The notes beneath the pieces were generated by a model. The model was not told where the DNA came from. It saw nothing but the letters and a program-made list of their open reading frames with translations, and did no database searches. From assembly GCA_937951875.1 (NCBI GenBank), contig CALGAN010000016.1, forward strand, positions 62,001-126,000: 64,000 nt of DNA. The letters run 5' to 3'. Source of the DNA: an uncultured Alkalilimnicola sp. (GTDB lineage: Bacteria; Pseudomonadota; Gammaproteobacteria; Nitrococcales; AK92). Shown piece by piece: positions 8,898 through 17,895 of the stretch; the first letter of the stretch is position 1, and every line of letters begins with the position of its first letter. Made by a program: the position numbers and the translations under genes.

Positions 8898-10121
8898 TCG
8901 GATTTTTGAGAAGACGCTTTCTGTGCCTCATGGTGGCGCGTTGCATTGTTAATCTTGTCCGAAGTTGCGAAAGCCCTTCTGGTTTGGTCGTTTCGCCAAA
9001 AGACTGGGTGCCGGAAATGGTCCGCGGAAACGATGTGAGCGGACTTGCTTAGGCCTAGATGAGGATTGATCGCTGTAAGTGTAATAATATTTCGACGGGA
9101 AATACCTCTCGGAGGGGTGACAATCTTCATCGGATAAACAATAAATCGCTCGTCAAGCTGTGCCGGGCAATTCTCTGTATATCAGTCAAAGCTCTCCGCA
9201 ACATGATTTTCGGGTAATCGGCGTTTGAGCCCCTGAAGATATAGAAGGGGCGGAGACTGCGTTCGTGCCCCGACGCTCAGGTGGGATCCCTTGTGGGGGA
9301 AGAGGGCGGCTGTTAGCCTACAGCGGTTGCGGCGAGCGTCTTCTACGATATGCCGTCGCCATCTTAGATTGGGGCGAGAGCATAGTCGCTGGCTATACCG
9401 GAACGTGGGCTTCTCCGCGGGGTATGGCAGGTGTCTGCTACAGCTAGCTACGCCGCGTGCGAACCGAGAAGCCGGTCCGGTCCCGGTGGGGCTCGCTCGA
9501 CCGCGAGGTGTCGAGACTACGGGACGCTCAAAGGACTGAGTTTATATACCCCCAGCAAGCGGGTAGCCGCGCCTTAATTCAAGCTCACGACTGATGACAT
9601 CTATATCCTAAACGCATGGATCGTTCTGCGCGAGAGGAAGTGCGCCCTCTTCGATGGTGATACATGGGGACACCGTTAGCGGATATATGCATCGCTCAAG
9701 CCTAGCAGCCGACTTCCGGCAGAGGCGTAAAGAGATGAAGCGTGTCGGGGCAGGGGAGCGGTACTAGGCGCGTGCGCAGCCAATGGCATCCTGGAGCTTT
9801 CAGTCTCTCGGCGCGCTAAGGCTATAGGCGCCCTGCAATGCGGCTGGCCCGTCCTACCTGGCAAGGAACCCCGCTGCGCCGGAGTGTGTCACCGTCAAGG
9901 TCTCAGGTACGTCCCCATTGTTAGGTGCGGAGCAAGGAGCCACATGCATGTGGATATGCCGTCGGCATCGACGCTGAGGGCTCTAATGCTTGGAACACGT
10001 CAGTACGAGGTCGGTAGAGCGTTATGGCGCGATAGAGCGCATTGTTTACATCAGGAACCCAGTGTGGGAGCCGTAAGACCATACATGTTTCGACGTTTGC
10101 TATGTGAATTGCTGAGGCAAA
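8898..10121 (+). other. 1.2-kb stretch without a recognisable gene
   Basis: No reading frame above 90 codons and no motif I recognise on either strand. Open frames at 9265-9447, 9291-9539, 9884-10150 (plus) and 9676-9864 (minus) have no family resemblance and mostly no ribosome-binding site. Composition changes along the stretch from AT-rich near 8900-9200 to nearly balanced. There is no T-run hairpin, transposase remnant or clear inverted-repeat end. The simplest reading is a decayed gene or insertion scar inside the capsule block; a leader or regulatory RNA cannot be excluded. Confidence 0.5.
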
Positions 10122-11594
10122 TTGAACCGCCTTTTACAGAAGCTATTTGATGGCGTGTTTATTCGTGGAGAGGTTGAGTTGACTTCCGTAAGGCTATCTG
10201 ACAGCGACGTAGACTTGGTTGTTAGCTCGGGTTTGTTCTCCGCGGAATGGTACTGCCGAATGTATTCGGATGTCGCGGAGTACAATGACGACCCTTTGCA
10301 TCATTATCTCTTACATGGAATAGGGGAAGAGCGCGACCCCGGTCCCCACTTTAGCTCCTCCGCATATCTGTATCGCTATCCGGATGTCGAGCAGACGGGC
10401 ATTCCAAGTGTCCTGCATTACTTGAGACTCGGACGAAAGATGGGGCGGATTTGTGGCACGCTCAGAAAGTCCGGTAGACGGCCACTTTTACGCAATCGTC
10501 CGACGGTGCTGGTAGCTGCGCATTCAGCGGGAAAGCATTTGTTTGGAGGGGAGCGAAGTTTTTTAGACGTGCTGGATGCGCTCGTTCTGCTCAACATCAA
10601 TGTAATAGCTACAGTTCCTGACGTAAGGAATAGAGATTACATTGATGCTGTTGCTGCCCGAGTTCATGAGGTGAGGCATGTGCCCTGCCCTGGTTGGTCC
10701 TTGATTGGTCCAAATTTTGAGTGGGCGGTTGATGAGTTTCAGAGGATAATAAAGGAGCATTCGGTAAGAGCCGTACATGTGAATACTATCGCTTTGCGAG
10801 AACCATTAATCGCCGCGAAACGGATAGGTATTCCAGCTATAGTTCACGCAAGAGAGATTCCGGAGGGCGATCCGACTCTGTGTCAGTCATTAGGGGGCGA
10901 CGCTGACGAGGTGGTATCGGCTGTAGCTGAAAACGCCGATTTGGTTATCGCGAATTCACATGCCACAGCAGCTTGCTATGCAAGGCGGGTGCCGGTTGAG
11001 GTTGTTTATAATTTGGTGCGTGTAGAAGATTTTCGTAACGTCGAGGGGGTTCGCGCAACTCCTAATCGTATTGCTCTGATAAGCAGCAATGTTGAAAAGA
11101 AGGGTGTCGCGGATTTCTTTTTGATTGCTAGCGCGCTGGAAGAAATAATGCCCGAATTGAAGTTTTTTGTCATTGGGCCAGAGACAGATGCAGTGCGGCA
11201 ATTAAGTGGTAATAAGCCTAGAAATTTGATTGTCGCAGGGTACGCTAGCAATCCTCAGGAAGCCATCGGCCAGGCGGACTTCGTTGTTAACTTATCAAAG
11301 GTTCCAGAGTCGTTCGGGCGATCAATTGCCGAAGCGATGGCCGCAGGGCGTCCCGTCCTTGCCTATGATTGGGGCGGAGTAAGCGAGTTGATTGTGAACG
11401 GCAAGACGGGGTACCTGGTGCCTCCCTCTAATGTTGTAGCTGCTGTAGCCTGCATAAAGCAAGCGTTTGTCGACCCGAAGTTGTTTCATGCTATGGGGGC
11501 GGCTGGTAGGGCGCTTGCGCAAGAGCGTTTTGGGCTTGCCCCATATGTAAAGTCCTTGGGCTCGGTCTACCAGAAAGCACTAAGTCTCCAATAA
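10122..11594 (+). CDS. Glycosyltransferase family 4 with N-terminal WY/YPDV repeats
   Basis: A 490-residue probable capsule glycosyltransferase. Residues 34-110 are a WY/YPDV repeat pair (FSAEWYCRMYSDV, then GIGEERDPGP, then YLYRYPDV) like those near 2.3-2.8 kb. From about 125 the protein is a GT-B-fold GT4 enzyme: TVLVAAHSAGKHLFGGERS, then VIANSHATAACYARR, and the nucleotide-sugar motif ESFGRSIAEAMAAGRP near residue 397 followed by GGVSELI. The start is TTG with GAGG five bases upstream. It is followed 19 bases later by the AlgX/AlgJ-like gene, so both are probably in one transcript. Specificity is unknown. Confidence 0.85.
   Translation: MNRLLQKLFDGVFIRGEVELTSVRLSDSDVDLVVSSGLFSAEWYCRMYSDVAEYNDDPLHHYLLHGIGEERDPGPHFSSSAYLYRYPDVEQTGIPSVLHYLRLGRKMGRICGTLRKSGRRPLLRNRPTVLVAAHSAGKHLFGGERSFLDVLDALVLLNINVIATVPDVRNRDYIDAVAARVHEVRHVPCPGWSLIGPNFEWAVDEFQRIIKEHSVRAVHVNTIALREPLIAAKRIGIPAIVHAREIPEGDPTLCQSLGGDADEVVSAVAENADLVIANSHATAACYARRVPVEVVYNLVRVEDFRNVEGVRATPNRIALISSNVEKKGVADFFLIASALEEIMPELKFFVIGPETDAVRQLSGNKPRNLIVAGYASNPQEAIGQADFVVNLSKVPESFGRSIAEAMAAGRPVLAYDWGGVSELIVNGKTGYLVPPSNVVAAVACIKQAFVDPKLFHAMGAAGRALAQERFGLAPYVKSLGSVYQKALSLQ
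10224..10455 (+). repeat. Third WY/YPDV repeat pair
   Basis: Coding repeat at the start of the GT4 gene. It matches the pairs at 2278-2508 and 2584-2820 in order and spacing: a WY...DV half, HYLLHGIGEERDPGP, then YLYRYPDV and HYLRLGRKMGR. It is more diverged than those two are from each other. Confidence 0.65.
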
Positions 11595-11613
11595 TAGCAA
11601 GGGGAATTGATAA

Positions 11614-12963
11614 GTGTATACGGTCAGCATCCGGCATAAAGATTCCCCGATACTGCGTGAGATAAGGTGGTGTCTTGATTTTCCAAAAAATGAAGATGTT
11701 TTGACGCTGGCTTCGCTGAGAGACGAAGGCGTAAGGTTCCAAGGCTGGGTTGTTCATAAGAAAGGCGTGAGGCCTGAGGAGGTTTTTTTAAGGAGTGAGT
11801 CTCAGCGGCTGGTTTTGGAGTTCGCTGTTCCTAGGCCCGATGTTGTGTCTAAAGTTTTGCAAGAAACACCCAAGAATAACAAACAGCTCAAATGCGGGTT
11901 TAAGGTGGATGTGAGGCCGCAATCCGGGAAGTTAGAGTTTGGTGTTCGCGTCGACGGAGTGGATTACGTTTTAGCGGAAGTCTCATTTAGTGGCGAACTA
12001 AAAGTTATTGAAGGGCGTGAGGGCTGGTTGTTTTTAGATAACGATACCAACCGAAGTGTCGACCAATTTAGGGGATTGTACTTGCTCGATCTGAAGGAGC
12101 TCAATGCCTGGCGATCCTATCTAGACGAGCTGGCTAGCGCGGCGACTCGGTTTGGTGTGCGTCATGCAGTGCTGGTCGCGCCCGCAAAAGAAATGGTGAT
12201 TTCCCATGCCTATCCTCATGAAAAAGGTACGGTGACGCCCATAGAGCAACTTCTATCGATAGCCGCACCGCATCATAACTTAGTCTATCCTGTTGATGTT
12301 TTGAGGGACAGTGAAGTTAGGACCTTTCGCGTCTGTGATACGCATTGGTCCTTGCATGGCGCGATGTTGGCCACGCTCGAAGTGGTTAAGCAGCTGGGAA
12401 TTGCGGAGGGAGAAGTCAAAGATATATTCGATAAAGATATTTATGTTGAAAAGGAGCAGTATGGTGACCTAGGGAGTAAGCTTTTTCCGCCGCGTTCTGC
12501 AAAGGAGCGTGTGCTTCGCAGTTTTACACATCGGAGAATTAAAAGGTATGACAATGCTCTTCCAAATTTTGGAAGGGTTCAGTTGTTGGCCTATTCGGAG
12601 GCCCCGGTAAAAGCTTGCTGTGTAGTTTTTGGCTCGTCTTCTAGTTACTCGATGTTGGATTATGTCGGGAGGATTTTTGAGCGAGTAGTCTTTGTGCACT
12701 CGGCTGGGAATGTCGATTTGGAGGTTGTCCGTCGCGAGCGCCCGGATTTTTTGGTTTGTCAAACAAATGGACGCTTTGTCGTGCGTGCCCCGGTTGTCGG
12801 TTACGACCTGTCTCAGGTGATGGCGGAAAAAATTGCTGCTCTTCCTCCAGAGAAGCGGGCCGAAATCGCTAAGCAGAGCGAAGGCTGGGTGATAGCTCAA
12901 GGGGAGTGGGGGCGCTACTATCACGAGCTTTTGCTTTGCGCTAATCGCCGCGCAGGAGGTTAA
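11614..12963 (+). CDS. AlgX/AlgJ-like SGNH-fold acyltransferase or esterase domain protein
   Basis: A 449-residue protein. Residues 1-125 form a beta-rich domain of unknown role. From about 135 it follows the alginate O-acetyltransferase AlgX/AlgJ pattern: GREGWLFLDND at the domain start, DTHWSLHGA near 242 (the Asp-x-His pair of the catalytic triad), and VFGSSSSYSML near 340 in the place of the nucleophile-serine motif, where the family usually has GDS. No signal peptide or membrane helix is visible, although AlgX and AlgJ act in the periplasm, so the enzyme may act in the cytoplasm on the growing chain. No MBOAT acetyl-transporter gene lies nearby. The start is GTG with AAGGGG upstream. O-acetylation of the capsule is the likely but unproven role. 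Confidence 0.72.
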   Translation: MYTVSIRHKDSPILREIRWCLDFPKNEDVLTLASLRDEGVRFQGWVVHKKGVRPEEVFLRSESQRLVLEFAVPRPDVVSKVLQETPKNNKQLKCGFKVDVRPQSGKLEFGVRVDGVDYVLAEVSFSGELKVIEGREGWLFLDNDTNRSVDQFRGLYLLDLKELNAWRSYLDELASAATRFGVRHAVLVAPAKEMVISHAYPHEKGTVTPIEQLLSIAAPHHNLVYPVDVLRDSEVRTFRVCDTHWSLHGAMLATLEVVKQLGIAEGEVKDIFDKDIYVEKEQYGDLGSKLFPPRSAKERVLRSFTHRRIKRYDNALPNFGRVQLLAYSEAPVKACCVVFGSSSSYSMLDYVGRIFERVVFVHSAGNVDLEVVRRERPDFLVCQTNGRFVVRAPVVGYDLSQVMAEKIAALPPEKRAEIAKQSEGWVIAQGEWGRYYHELLLCANRRAGG

Positions 12964-13040
12964 GCAGCAATTCCGTTGGTTGGTGGTTTACTTTTTCTGT
13001 TTCATAATGTTTGCACGTGCGAGTTGTTGATGTTTGGCGG

Positions 13041-14222
13041 CTAGTTGGCTTCAAAAGCAGATAGCGCTACTTTTTGGATGAACTCGGCCTTTTTGAAGAT
13101 GGTGCGCAACTGATCGGGCGTGGCTTTTGTTTCGCTTGAATATTTGTGGATCAGTCTTAGATACAGTAGGCGCACGAGCTGGCAGCCATACCCTTGTCGT
13201 ATTTCCTTGATCGAGCAACTGGTAAGCTCGCTTGCGTACTTGTGAAAAACAGAAAGGCATTCGCTTTCTCGCGTCCTTGCAAGTTTTTCGTCCTTGATTA
13301 GTATCCCCCACAAAAGGCTGGCAAGATCTTCCCCAATGGGGCCACGGCCAACTCTGCCGTTGTCGATGAAAACAATGTATTTGTTTTCATCCATTATTAA
13401 GTTGGCTGGCTGCGCGTCCCCTTTTACAAGGGATGTCGGGATGGTGTGCAACAGCTCTTCGCGATACGCGACAAGCTTTTCAAGATTGCTTTTGAATAGG
13501 TTTAATTCCTGCTTCGAGCTGACGGACTCGAATACGTCGCAGCGATCGATTTTTATTTTATGGTCAGGCGCCGGGACATTTAGAAAATCTAAATCTGTGA
13601 TATCGCGGCATCGACCAGCGAATTCACCAAGCGCTTTGGCGCGAATGAGAAATCTGGTCTGTGGGTTTGCAGTGGTGGGAGGGGTCTCGACGGCTTCCAT
13701 GAAAACAGAGTACGTGTCGCCATACGACTGTTGGCCATATATTTGTGGAAACCGATAGAAGCGACCGTTGGGGATCTTATCGATTGATTGATAAACCAAG
13801 GCTTCGCGCGGTAAGAACTTGGTGGTGTAAAAGCATTTTTCAAAAATGACTTTTTCGAAAGGGCCAGAAAATAAATGCTTCGCAACGTATTTGGTGTTGG
13901 CACCGTTGCCACTCATTACCTGCTCGGATGCGGAGCAATAGAGCTCTGTCTCAGGTTGCCCCATTGCTTCTGCGAGTGCTTTGCCAACGATCGCTTCGAT
14001 ATTTTCCGGTAAAGAAACATCACGCCCCGAGATGCGCCGAAGCAGCCGGCGGGTAACTGGTGATGATGGGGCTAACTCGAGGGCGTACTCGACAGCAGGT
14101 AGAGCGGCACTGTCGTACCCTATCTCATGCAGAGCACGGCCAATGGCAAGCCAGATTTTAGAAGGGTCGTGGTCTTCTGGTAGGGCGCGCAGTACTTTTC
14201 GCAGTGGTTTCAAGATGTTCAC
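13041..14222 (-). CDS. APH/choline-kinase-fold phosphotransferase with N-terminal TPR-like segment
   Basis: A 393-residue protein. Residues 20-65 look like a TPR pair (LAIGRALHEIGYDSAALPAV). The remainder has the aminoglycoside/choline kinase fold: a catalytic loop LVKGDAQPANLIMDE near 262-276, in which Lys replaces the usual His before Gly-Asp, and the metal-binding FIDNGRVGRGP near 281. Kinases of this fold act on small alcohols or sugars. The place inside a capsule locus suggests phosphorylation of a sugar or lipid intermediate rather than antibiotic resistance. The GTG start has AAGGA eight bases upstream. It is downstream of and co-directional with the GT2 gene at 14270-16501 (47-base gap), and convergent with the AlgX-like gene. 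Confidence 0.75.
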   Translation of the reverse strand: MNILKPLRKVLRALPEDHDPSKIWLAIGRALHEIGYDSAALPAVEYALELAPSSPVTRRLLRRISGRDVSLPENIEAIVGKALAEAMGQPETELYCSASEQVMSGNGANTKYVAKHLFSGPFEKVIFEKCFYTTKFLPREALVYQSIDKIPNGRFYRFPQIYGQQSYGDTYSVFMEAVETPPTTANPQTRFLIRAKALGEFAGRCRDITDLDFLNVPAPDHKIKIDRCDVFESVSSKQELNLFKSNLEKLVAYREELLHTIPTSLVKGDAQPANLIMDENKYIVFIDNGRVGRGPIGEDLASLLWGILIKDEKLARTRESECLSVFHKYASELTSCSIKEIRQGYGCQLVRLLYLRLIHKYSSETKATPDQLRTIFKKAEFIQKVALSAFEAN

Positions 14223-14269
14223 TTTCTTGTCCTTTGGGGGTAGCGAATAACGATTAGCTACCCGAAGTA

Positions 14270-16501
14270 TTATTCGCCAGGCTGAGGGGTGGCGAGGTTA
14301 GGGAACAAGAGCTTGTCGATGTTAGTGGAGAAGTTCTCCATGTGTCGAGTTAAATTTGGGCTATAGCACGGATCGGAGCTTAATCGGTGGCCCCAGCGAA
14401 TCTTCATGTATTCGATTTCCCTTCTTTCGCGTGCTTTTTTCTCAGGTGTGTCTTCCGGGCCGCGCGAGAGTGACTCGTGATGGTAAAGCTCAGCGTATGG
14501 AGTCCAGAGGTTGCGGTAGCCCGCTTCGCGCACCTTTAAACAGAAATCGACATCATTGAACGACACCTTAAGGTTTTCCTCGTCGAGTCCGCCGACTAGG
14601 TCGAACACCTCCTTGCGCACTAGCATGCAGGCGGCGGTAACTGCGGAGAAGTTCTGTGTGCACATCGCTCGTCCCAGATAGCCAGGGGCATAGCGATCGA
14701 GATGTTTGTGCGCATGGCCTGCGACGCCCCAAAGACCGATGATTACGCCGCCATGCTGAATTGTATCGTTTGAATAGTAGAGCTTGGCGCCGACGCAGCC
14801 GATCTCGGGACGGCAGACGTGGCTTACCATCTCCGTAAGCCAGTCCGGACTGATGACCTCGATGTCGTTGTTGATGAGGCCGATAATTTCGCCTTTCGCG
14901 TGCGCAACACCGAAATTGTTGATCGCCGAGAAGTTGAAGGGGTGATCGTAACGGATCGTGCGAACGCGTTTGTCCTCGAGCTCGATTGTGGCGAAGAACG
15001 TTAGGGTATCAAACGAACTGCTCTGGTTGTCGAGAATGATGATCTCGTAGTTGGGATAAGTAGTTTTGTCCAGAATGCTGCGGACGCAGGTTTCGACCAG
15101 CTCTCGCTTGTCGCGCGTGGGGATCAACAAGCTGACCATGGGGGCCGGGGCGGGTATGGGATAGCGCACGCGGTAGGTGCCGCGTAGCAGTCCTTGCTCG
15201 ACGGTCGTGCGCTGTGCGCCGACGGCCGCGAAGTATCGCTGGCGCGCCAACAGGCCGGGGTCGTGCTGCGGCTCACTCGTTCGCTCCCGCGCTACGGTTA
15301 GCCTTTGATGATAGAGGACCTGCGGAATGTGAGCGATCTGATTCCCGTCCAGTAGCGGCAGGCATTTGAACAAGACGTGCCGGCCGCTGGGGTCGTCGCC
15401 GCCCACCAAGGTCACGTCCGCCTTCCGTAGCAGATCGGCGCGGTACAGACACATTCGCCCGATGTAGTCCTGGGAGAAGAACAGATCCGGGTTCCAGTCG
15501 GGCTTGAAATGCGGGTTGATCCGCGCGCCGTTCTCCCCGATCTCGTCGTGATCGCTGTAGATCACGCACGCGTTAGTGTCAGTTTGCAGGTATCGAGCGA
15601 TTTCGAGCAGCGCATGCTCGGGGAGGATATCGCCGCCGGTTACCACGCCGAGGAAACGATCGGGGGAGTCATCTTCTTCCACCGGCGCTGCGGTATGGAT
15701 CAGCCGGATCCGGTCGTCGTTCTCTGCGTAGCGCGCCACGGTTTGCTGGAGTTTGTTGTTAAGGTTGGCCGTGGTTACCCATAACGCCCACTCTTTGTAG
15801 CGTTGCCTTAGGACGGACTCGATCGTCGCACGTAGGTCCTGCTCCGGTGCGTCAGTGTAGTGGAGGATCAGGTCGATGCGCGGTCGCCATGTCAGGGCCG
15901 CCAATACCGACTCATGTGCCGTAGCTTCCAGCTTGGGCGTTTCAACGTGTTCGATCCACGCTTGGTAGGGATCCTCCAATTGCATCCACGGCACGAGTTG
16001 CGGCTGGTATTCGCGAATCAGCCGTGACAGGAAGCCGTCCCAGCCGTGCCGCCGCCAGCGAGCCCACGATTTCCGGTAAATGCGGGTCGCCTGGACGTTC
16101 TTGCGGCGGTCGGCTGCGCTGACATACCGCATCATGCCGATGATCGCCGCCGCCCGGCTGATCGGCGTGATGGTGACCTGCACCGAGGACGCCGTGGTCG
16201 CTGGGGTGTGAAATGCCAGCTGGAGCGTCGAGAGCGGCTGGCGTGAGTAAAAGATGAGTTCGTATCGAGAAGCGTCAGCGGACGCCAGGAGCGAAACCGC
16301 CGGCATGTGGGCGGCCCGGCTCATGTCGACAGCTTGCGCGAGTCCGCTTCGCCGGTCGATGAACTGCACTTCGATGCGGTGCCAGCCGCTGACCGGGGCA
16401 CTATGTATGAGCGTGACGACGTTGGCCGAGCGTAGGGACAGCGTCCAGCCGGGCGAGACGACTCGGACGAGCTCGGAAATTGACGGTTTCGGAATGTTCA
16501 C
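14270..16501 (-). CDS. Large glycosyltransferase with two GT2 domains
   Basis: A 743-residue protein resembling O-antigen and capsule transferases with tandem GT-A domains. The first, at about 205-430 (LILHYTDAPEQDLRATIESV), is degenerate in its metal-binding region. The second starts near 453 (VSLLIPTRDKRELVETCV), with NNDIEV near 544, GGLDEE near 636 and SFNDVDFCLKVREAGYRN near 648, and looks catalytically complete; it belongs with rhamnosyl/galactosyl GT2 enzymes. About 200 N-terminal residues are unassigned. It opens a minus-strand pair with the kinase-like gene. Base composition is intermediate, lying at the change from the AT-richer core to the GC-rich flank. GTG start. Confidence 0.87.
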   Translation of the reverse strand: MNIPKPSISELVRVVSPGWTLSLRSANVVTLIHSAPVSGWHRIEVQFIDRRSGLAQAVDMSRAAHMPAVSLLASADASRYELIFYSRQPLSTLQLAFHTPATTASSVQVTITPISRAAAIIGMMRYVSAADRRKNVQATRIYRKSWARWRRHGWDGFLSRLIREYQPQLVPWMQLEDPYQAWIEHVETPKLEATAHESVLAALTWRPRIDLILHYTDAPEQDLRATIESVLRQRYKEWALWVTTANLNNKLQQTVARYAENDDRIRLIHTAAPVEEDDSPDRFLGVVTGGDILPEHALLEIARYLQTDTNACVIYSDHDEIGENGARINPHFKPDWNPDLFFSQDYIGRMCLYRADLLRKADVTLVGGDDPSGRHVLFKCLPLLDGNQIAHIPQVLYHQRLTVARERTSEPQHDPGLLARQRYFAAVGAQRTTVEQGLLRGTYRVRYPIPAPAPMVSLLIPTRDKRELVETCVRSILDKTTYPNYEIIILDNQSSSFDTLTFFATIELEDKRVRTIRYDHPFNFSAINNFGVAHAKGEIIGLINNDIEVISPDWLTEMVSHVCRPEIGCVGAKLYYSNDTIQHGGVIIGLWGVAGHAHKHLDRYAPGYLGRAMCTQNFSAVTAACMLVRKEVFDLVGGLDEENLKVSFNDVDFCLKVREAGYRNLWTPYAELYHHESLSRGPEDTPEKKARERREIEYMKIRWGHRLSSDPCYSPNLTRHMENFSTNIDKLLFPNLATPQPGE

Positions 16502-16806
16502 GTGTTCAGAAGTCCGGCTGCGTGGCTGCTTTGCCGTGTGCTGATCACGCCTCGGACATGCTTGGTAGAGACGCTACCAGGATGTGCTAGGTGTTTCGTT
16601 TAACGCGTATCGGCAGTTACGCGCTGCGCCGACGGCAGGTCTCTGTGGCAGGAGAGGCCGGGCTGATTGGCGGCCCAGATTGTACAATCCATGCCGCCGC
16701 CAGCAAACGTCGGTGCCCAGACAGTGAACCATTTCACGTTTTGTTTGACTAGCCATCATGGCGGGCGCAGGCGGCCCCGCAGCGCAGTTTAGGTGTTCAT
16801 AGTTCC
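16502..16806. promoter_or_regulatory. Divergent intergenic region between two capsule transcription units
   Basis: These 305 bases separate the minus-strand GT2 gene from the plus-strand GT4 gene and so should hold promoters for both. A small hairpin is possible at 16563-16579 (arms TGGTAG and CTACCA, five-base loop). A TTGACT at about 16746 could be a -35 box, but no good -10 follows at 16-18 bases. No ops/JUMPstart element was recognised. Confidence 0.4.
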
Positions 16807-17895
16807 TTGAATAGCGTATTTCCAGTTGACAGCCAGCCGCTGCGGATTGCTTTCGTGGCGAACAACCGCAACCCGGCCTTGTTTCGGCAGGACGCGTCGT
16901 TCGTGTACCGTTGCGAGAACCTGGCCGCGGCGTTGACGGCCGCCGGACATCAGGTGTCGCTTCTGCACTTGAAGTCCTTTCCGCTGCGCGCCCGCTTCGA
17001 TGCGGTGATTTTCCACCGGCCGCGCTACTCCCTGCGGCTGCGGCTGGCTTTGAGAGCCGCGCGGCGGGCGGCCGGCGCGGCGGTGTTCGCCGATTTCGAC
17101 GACCTGGTGTTCGACGAAGCCTATGCCGAGTTCAGTCCGGCGTTGAGCAACGGCGTGCTGCCGTTGGCGACCGTGAAGGCGCAGTTCGTGAGCCACCGGC
17201 GCGCTCTGGAGCTGTTCGAGCATATCACGGTCTCGACCGAGCCCTTGCGGGCCCATGCGCGCGAGCGGGCGCCGGCGGCGCAGGTGACGGTCCTGCATAA
17301 CGCCGTGTATCGGCGCTGGCGCGAGGAGCTAGATCAGCCGGCCGCCGATCCTGGCTACAAGATCATCACCTACTTGCCCGGCACGCGCAGTCACGATCGC
17401 GACTTCGCCCAGGCGGCGGAGGCGCTGTCGGCGGTGTTGGCGAAACATCCGGAGGCGCGGTTGCAAATCACCGGTCCTTTGGCGTTCGATCTGGCGGTTC
17501 GGCCGGAGCAAGTCGTGCACAGCGCCAAAGTGCCGTTCGAGCAGTACCACCAGCGGGTGCGCACCGGATGGGTGAACATCGCGCCGCTGGAGATGACGCC
17601 GTTCACGCGCTGCAAATCGGCGCTCAAGGTCATCGAGGCTGGATACTGGGGAATCCCGACCGTATGCAGCCCCATTCCCGATACGGCCCGCTTTATCGGC
17701 GCGGGGGCCGTGCCCGCGGCTACGCCGGAAGCTTGGTATGAGCAATTGGAGGCCATGCTCGATCCGGAGCGCCGTCGGCAGGCAGTCACAGGCCTGCGCG
17801 AAAAAGTGCTGGCACGGGCCGATGTCGATGCCGTGGCCGCTCGGTTGGTGGCTCTGGTGCAGGCTGCCCGGGGCGGTGCGGTCGAAGTCCCATGA
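16807..17895 (+). CDS. GT-B-fold glycosyltransferase (family 4-like)
   Basis: A 362-residue probable capsule glycosyltransferase. The N-terminal half has the GT-B sugar-acceptor pattern (LRIAFVANNRNPALFRQ, then VFADFDDLVFDEAY, then HITVSTEPLRAHARE). The C-terminal half shows YLPGTRSHDRDF, LQITGPLAF and the donor-site stretch APLEMTPFTRCKSALKVIEA, typical of GT4 enzymes that use an Asn/Arg/Lys-rich nucleotide-sugar site. The start is TTG. The last four bases overlap the start of the GT29-like gene, so the two probably act in succession. High GC, like the flanks. Confidence 0.82.
   Translation: MNSVFPVDSQPLRIAFVANNRNPALFRQDASFVYRCENLAAALTAAGHQVSLLHLKSFPLRARFDAVIFHRPRYSLRLRLALRAARRAAGAAVFADFDDLVFDEAYAEFSPALSNGVLPLATVKAQFVSHRRALELFEHITVSTEPLRAHARERAPAAQVTVLHNAVYRRWREELDQPAADPGYKIITYLPGTRSHDRDFAQAAEALSAVLAKHPEARLQITGPLAFDLAVRPEQVVHSAKVPFEQYHQRVRTGWVNIAPLEMTPFTRCKSALKVIEAGYWGIPTVCSPIPDTARFIGAGAVPAATPEAWYEQLEAMLDPERRRQAVTGLREKVLARADVDAVAARLVALVQAARGGAVEVP

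Noticed and set aside
8898..10121. Insertion sequence or prophage remnant
   Set aside because: No transposase motif, terminal inverted repeats or target duplication could be found by reading, so the stretch is reported as having no recognisable gene.
16678..16689. 12-base perfect palindrome GATTGTACAATC in the divergent capsule region
   Set aside because: Attractive position, but one such palindrome is within chance expectation and no second copy or promoter pair supports it.
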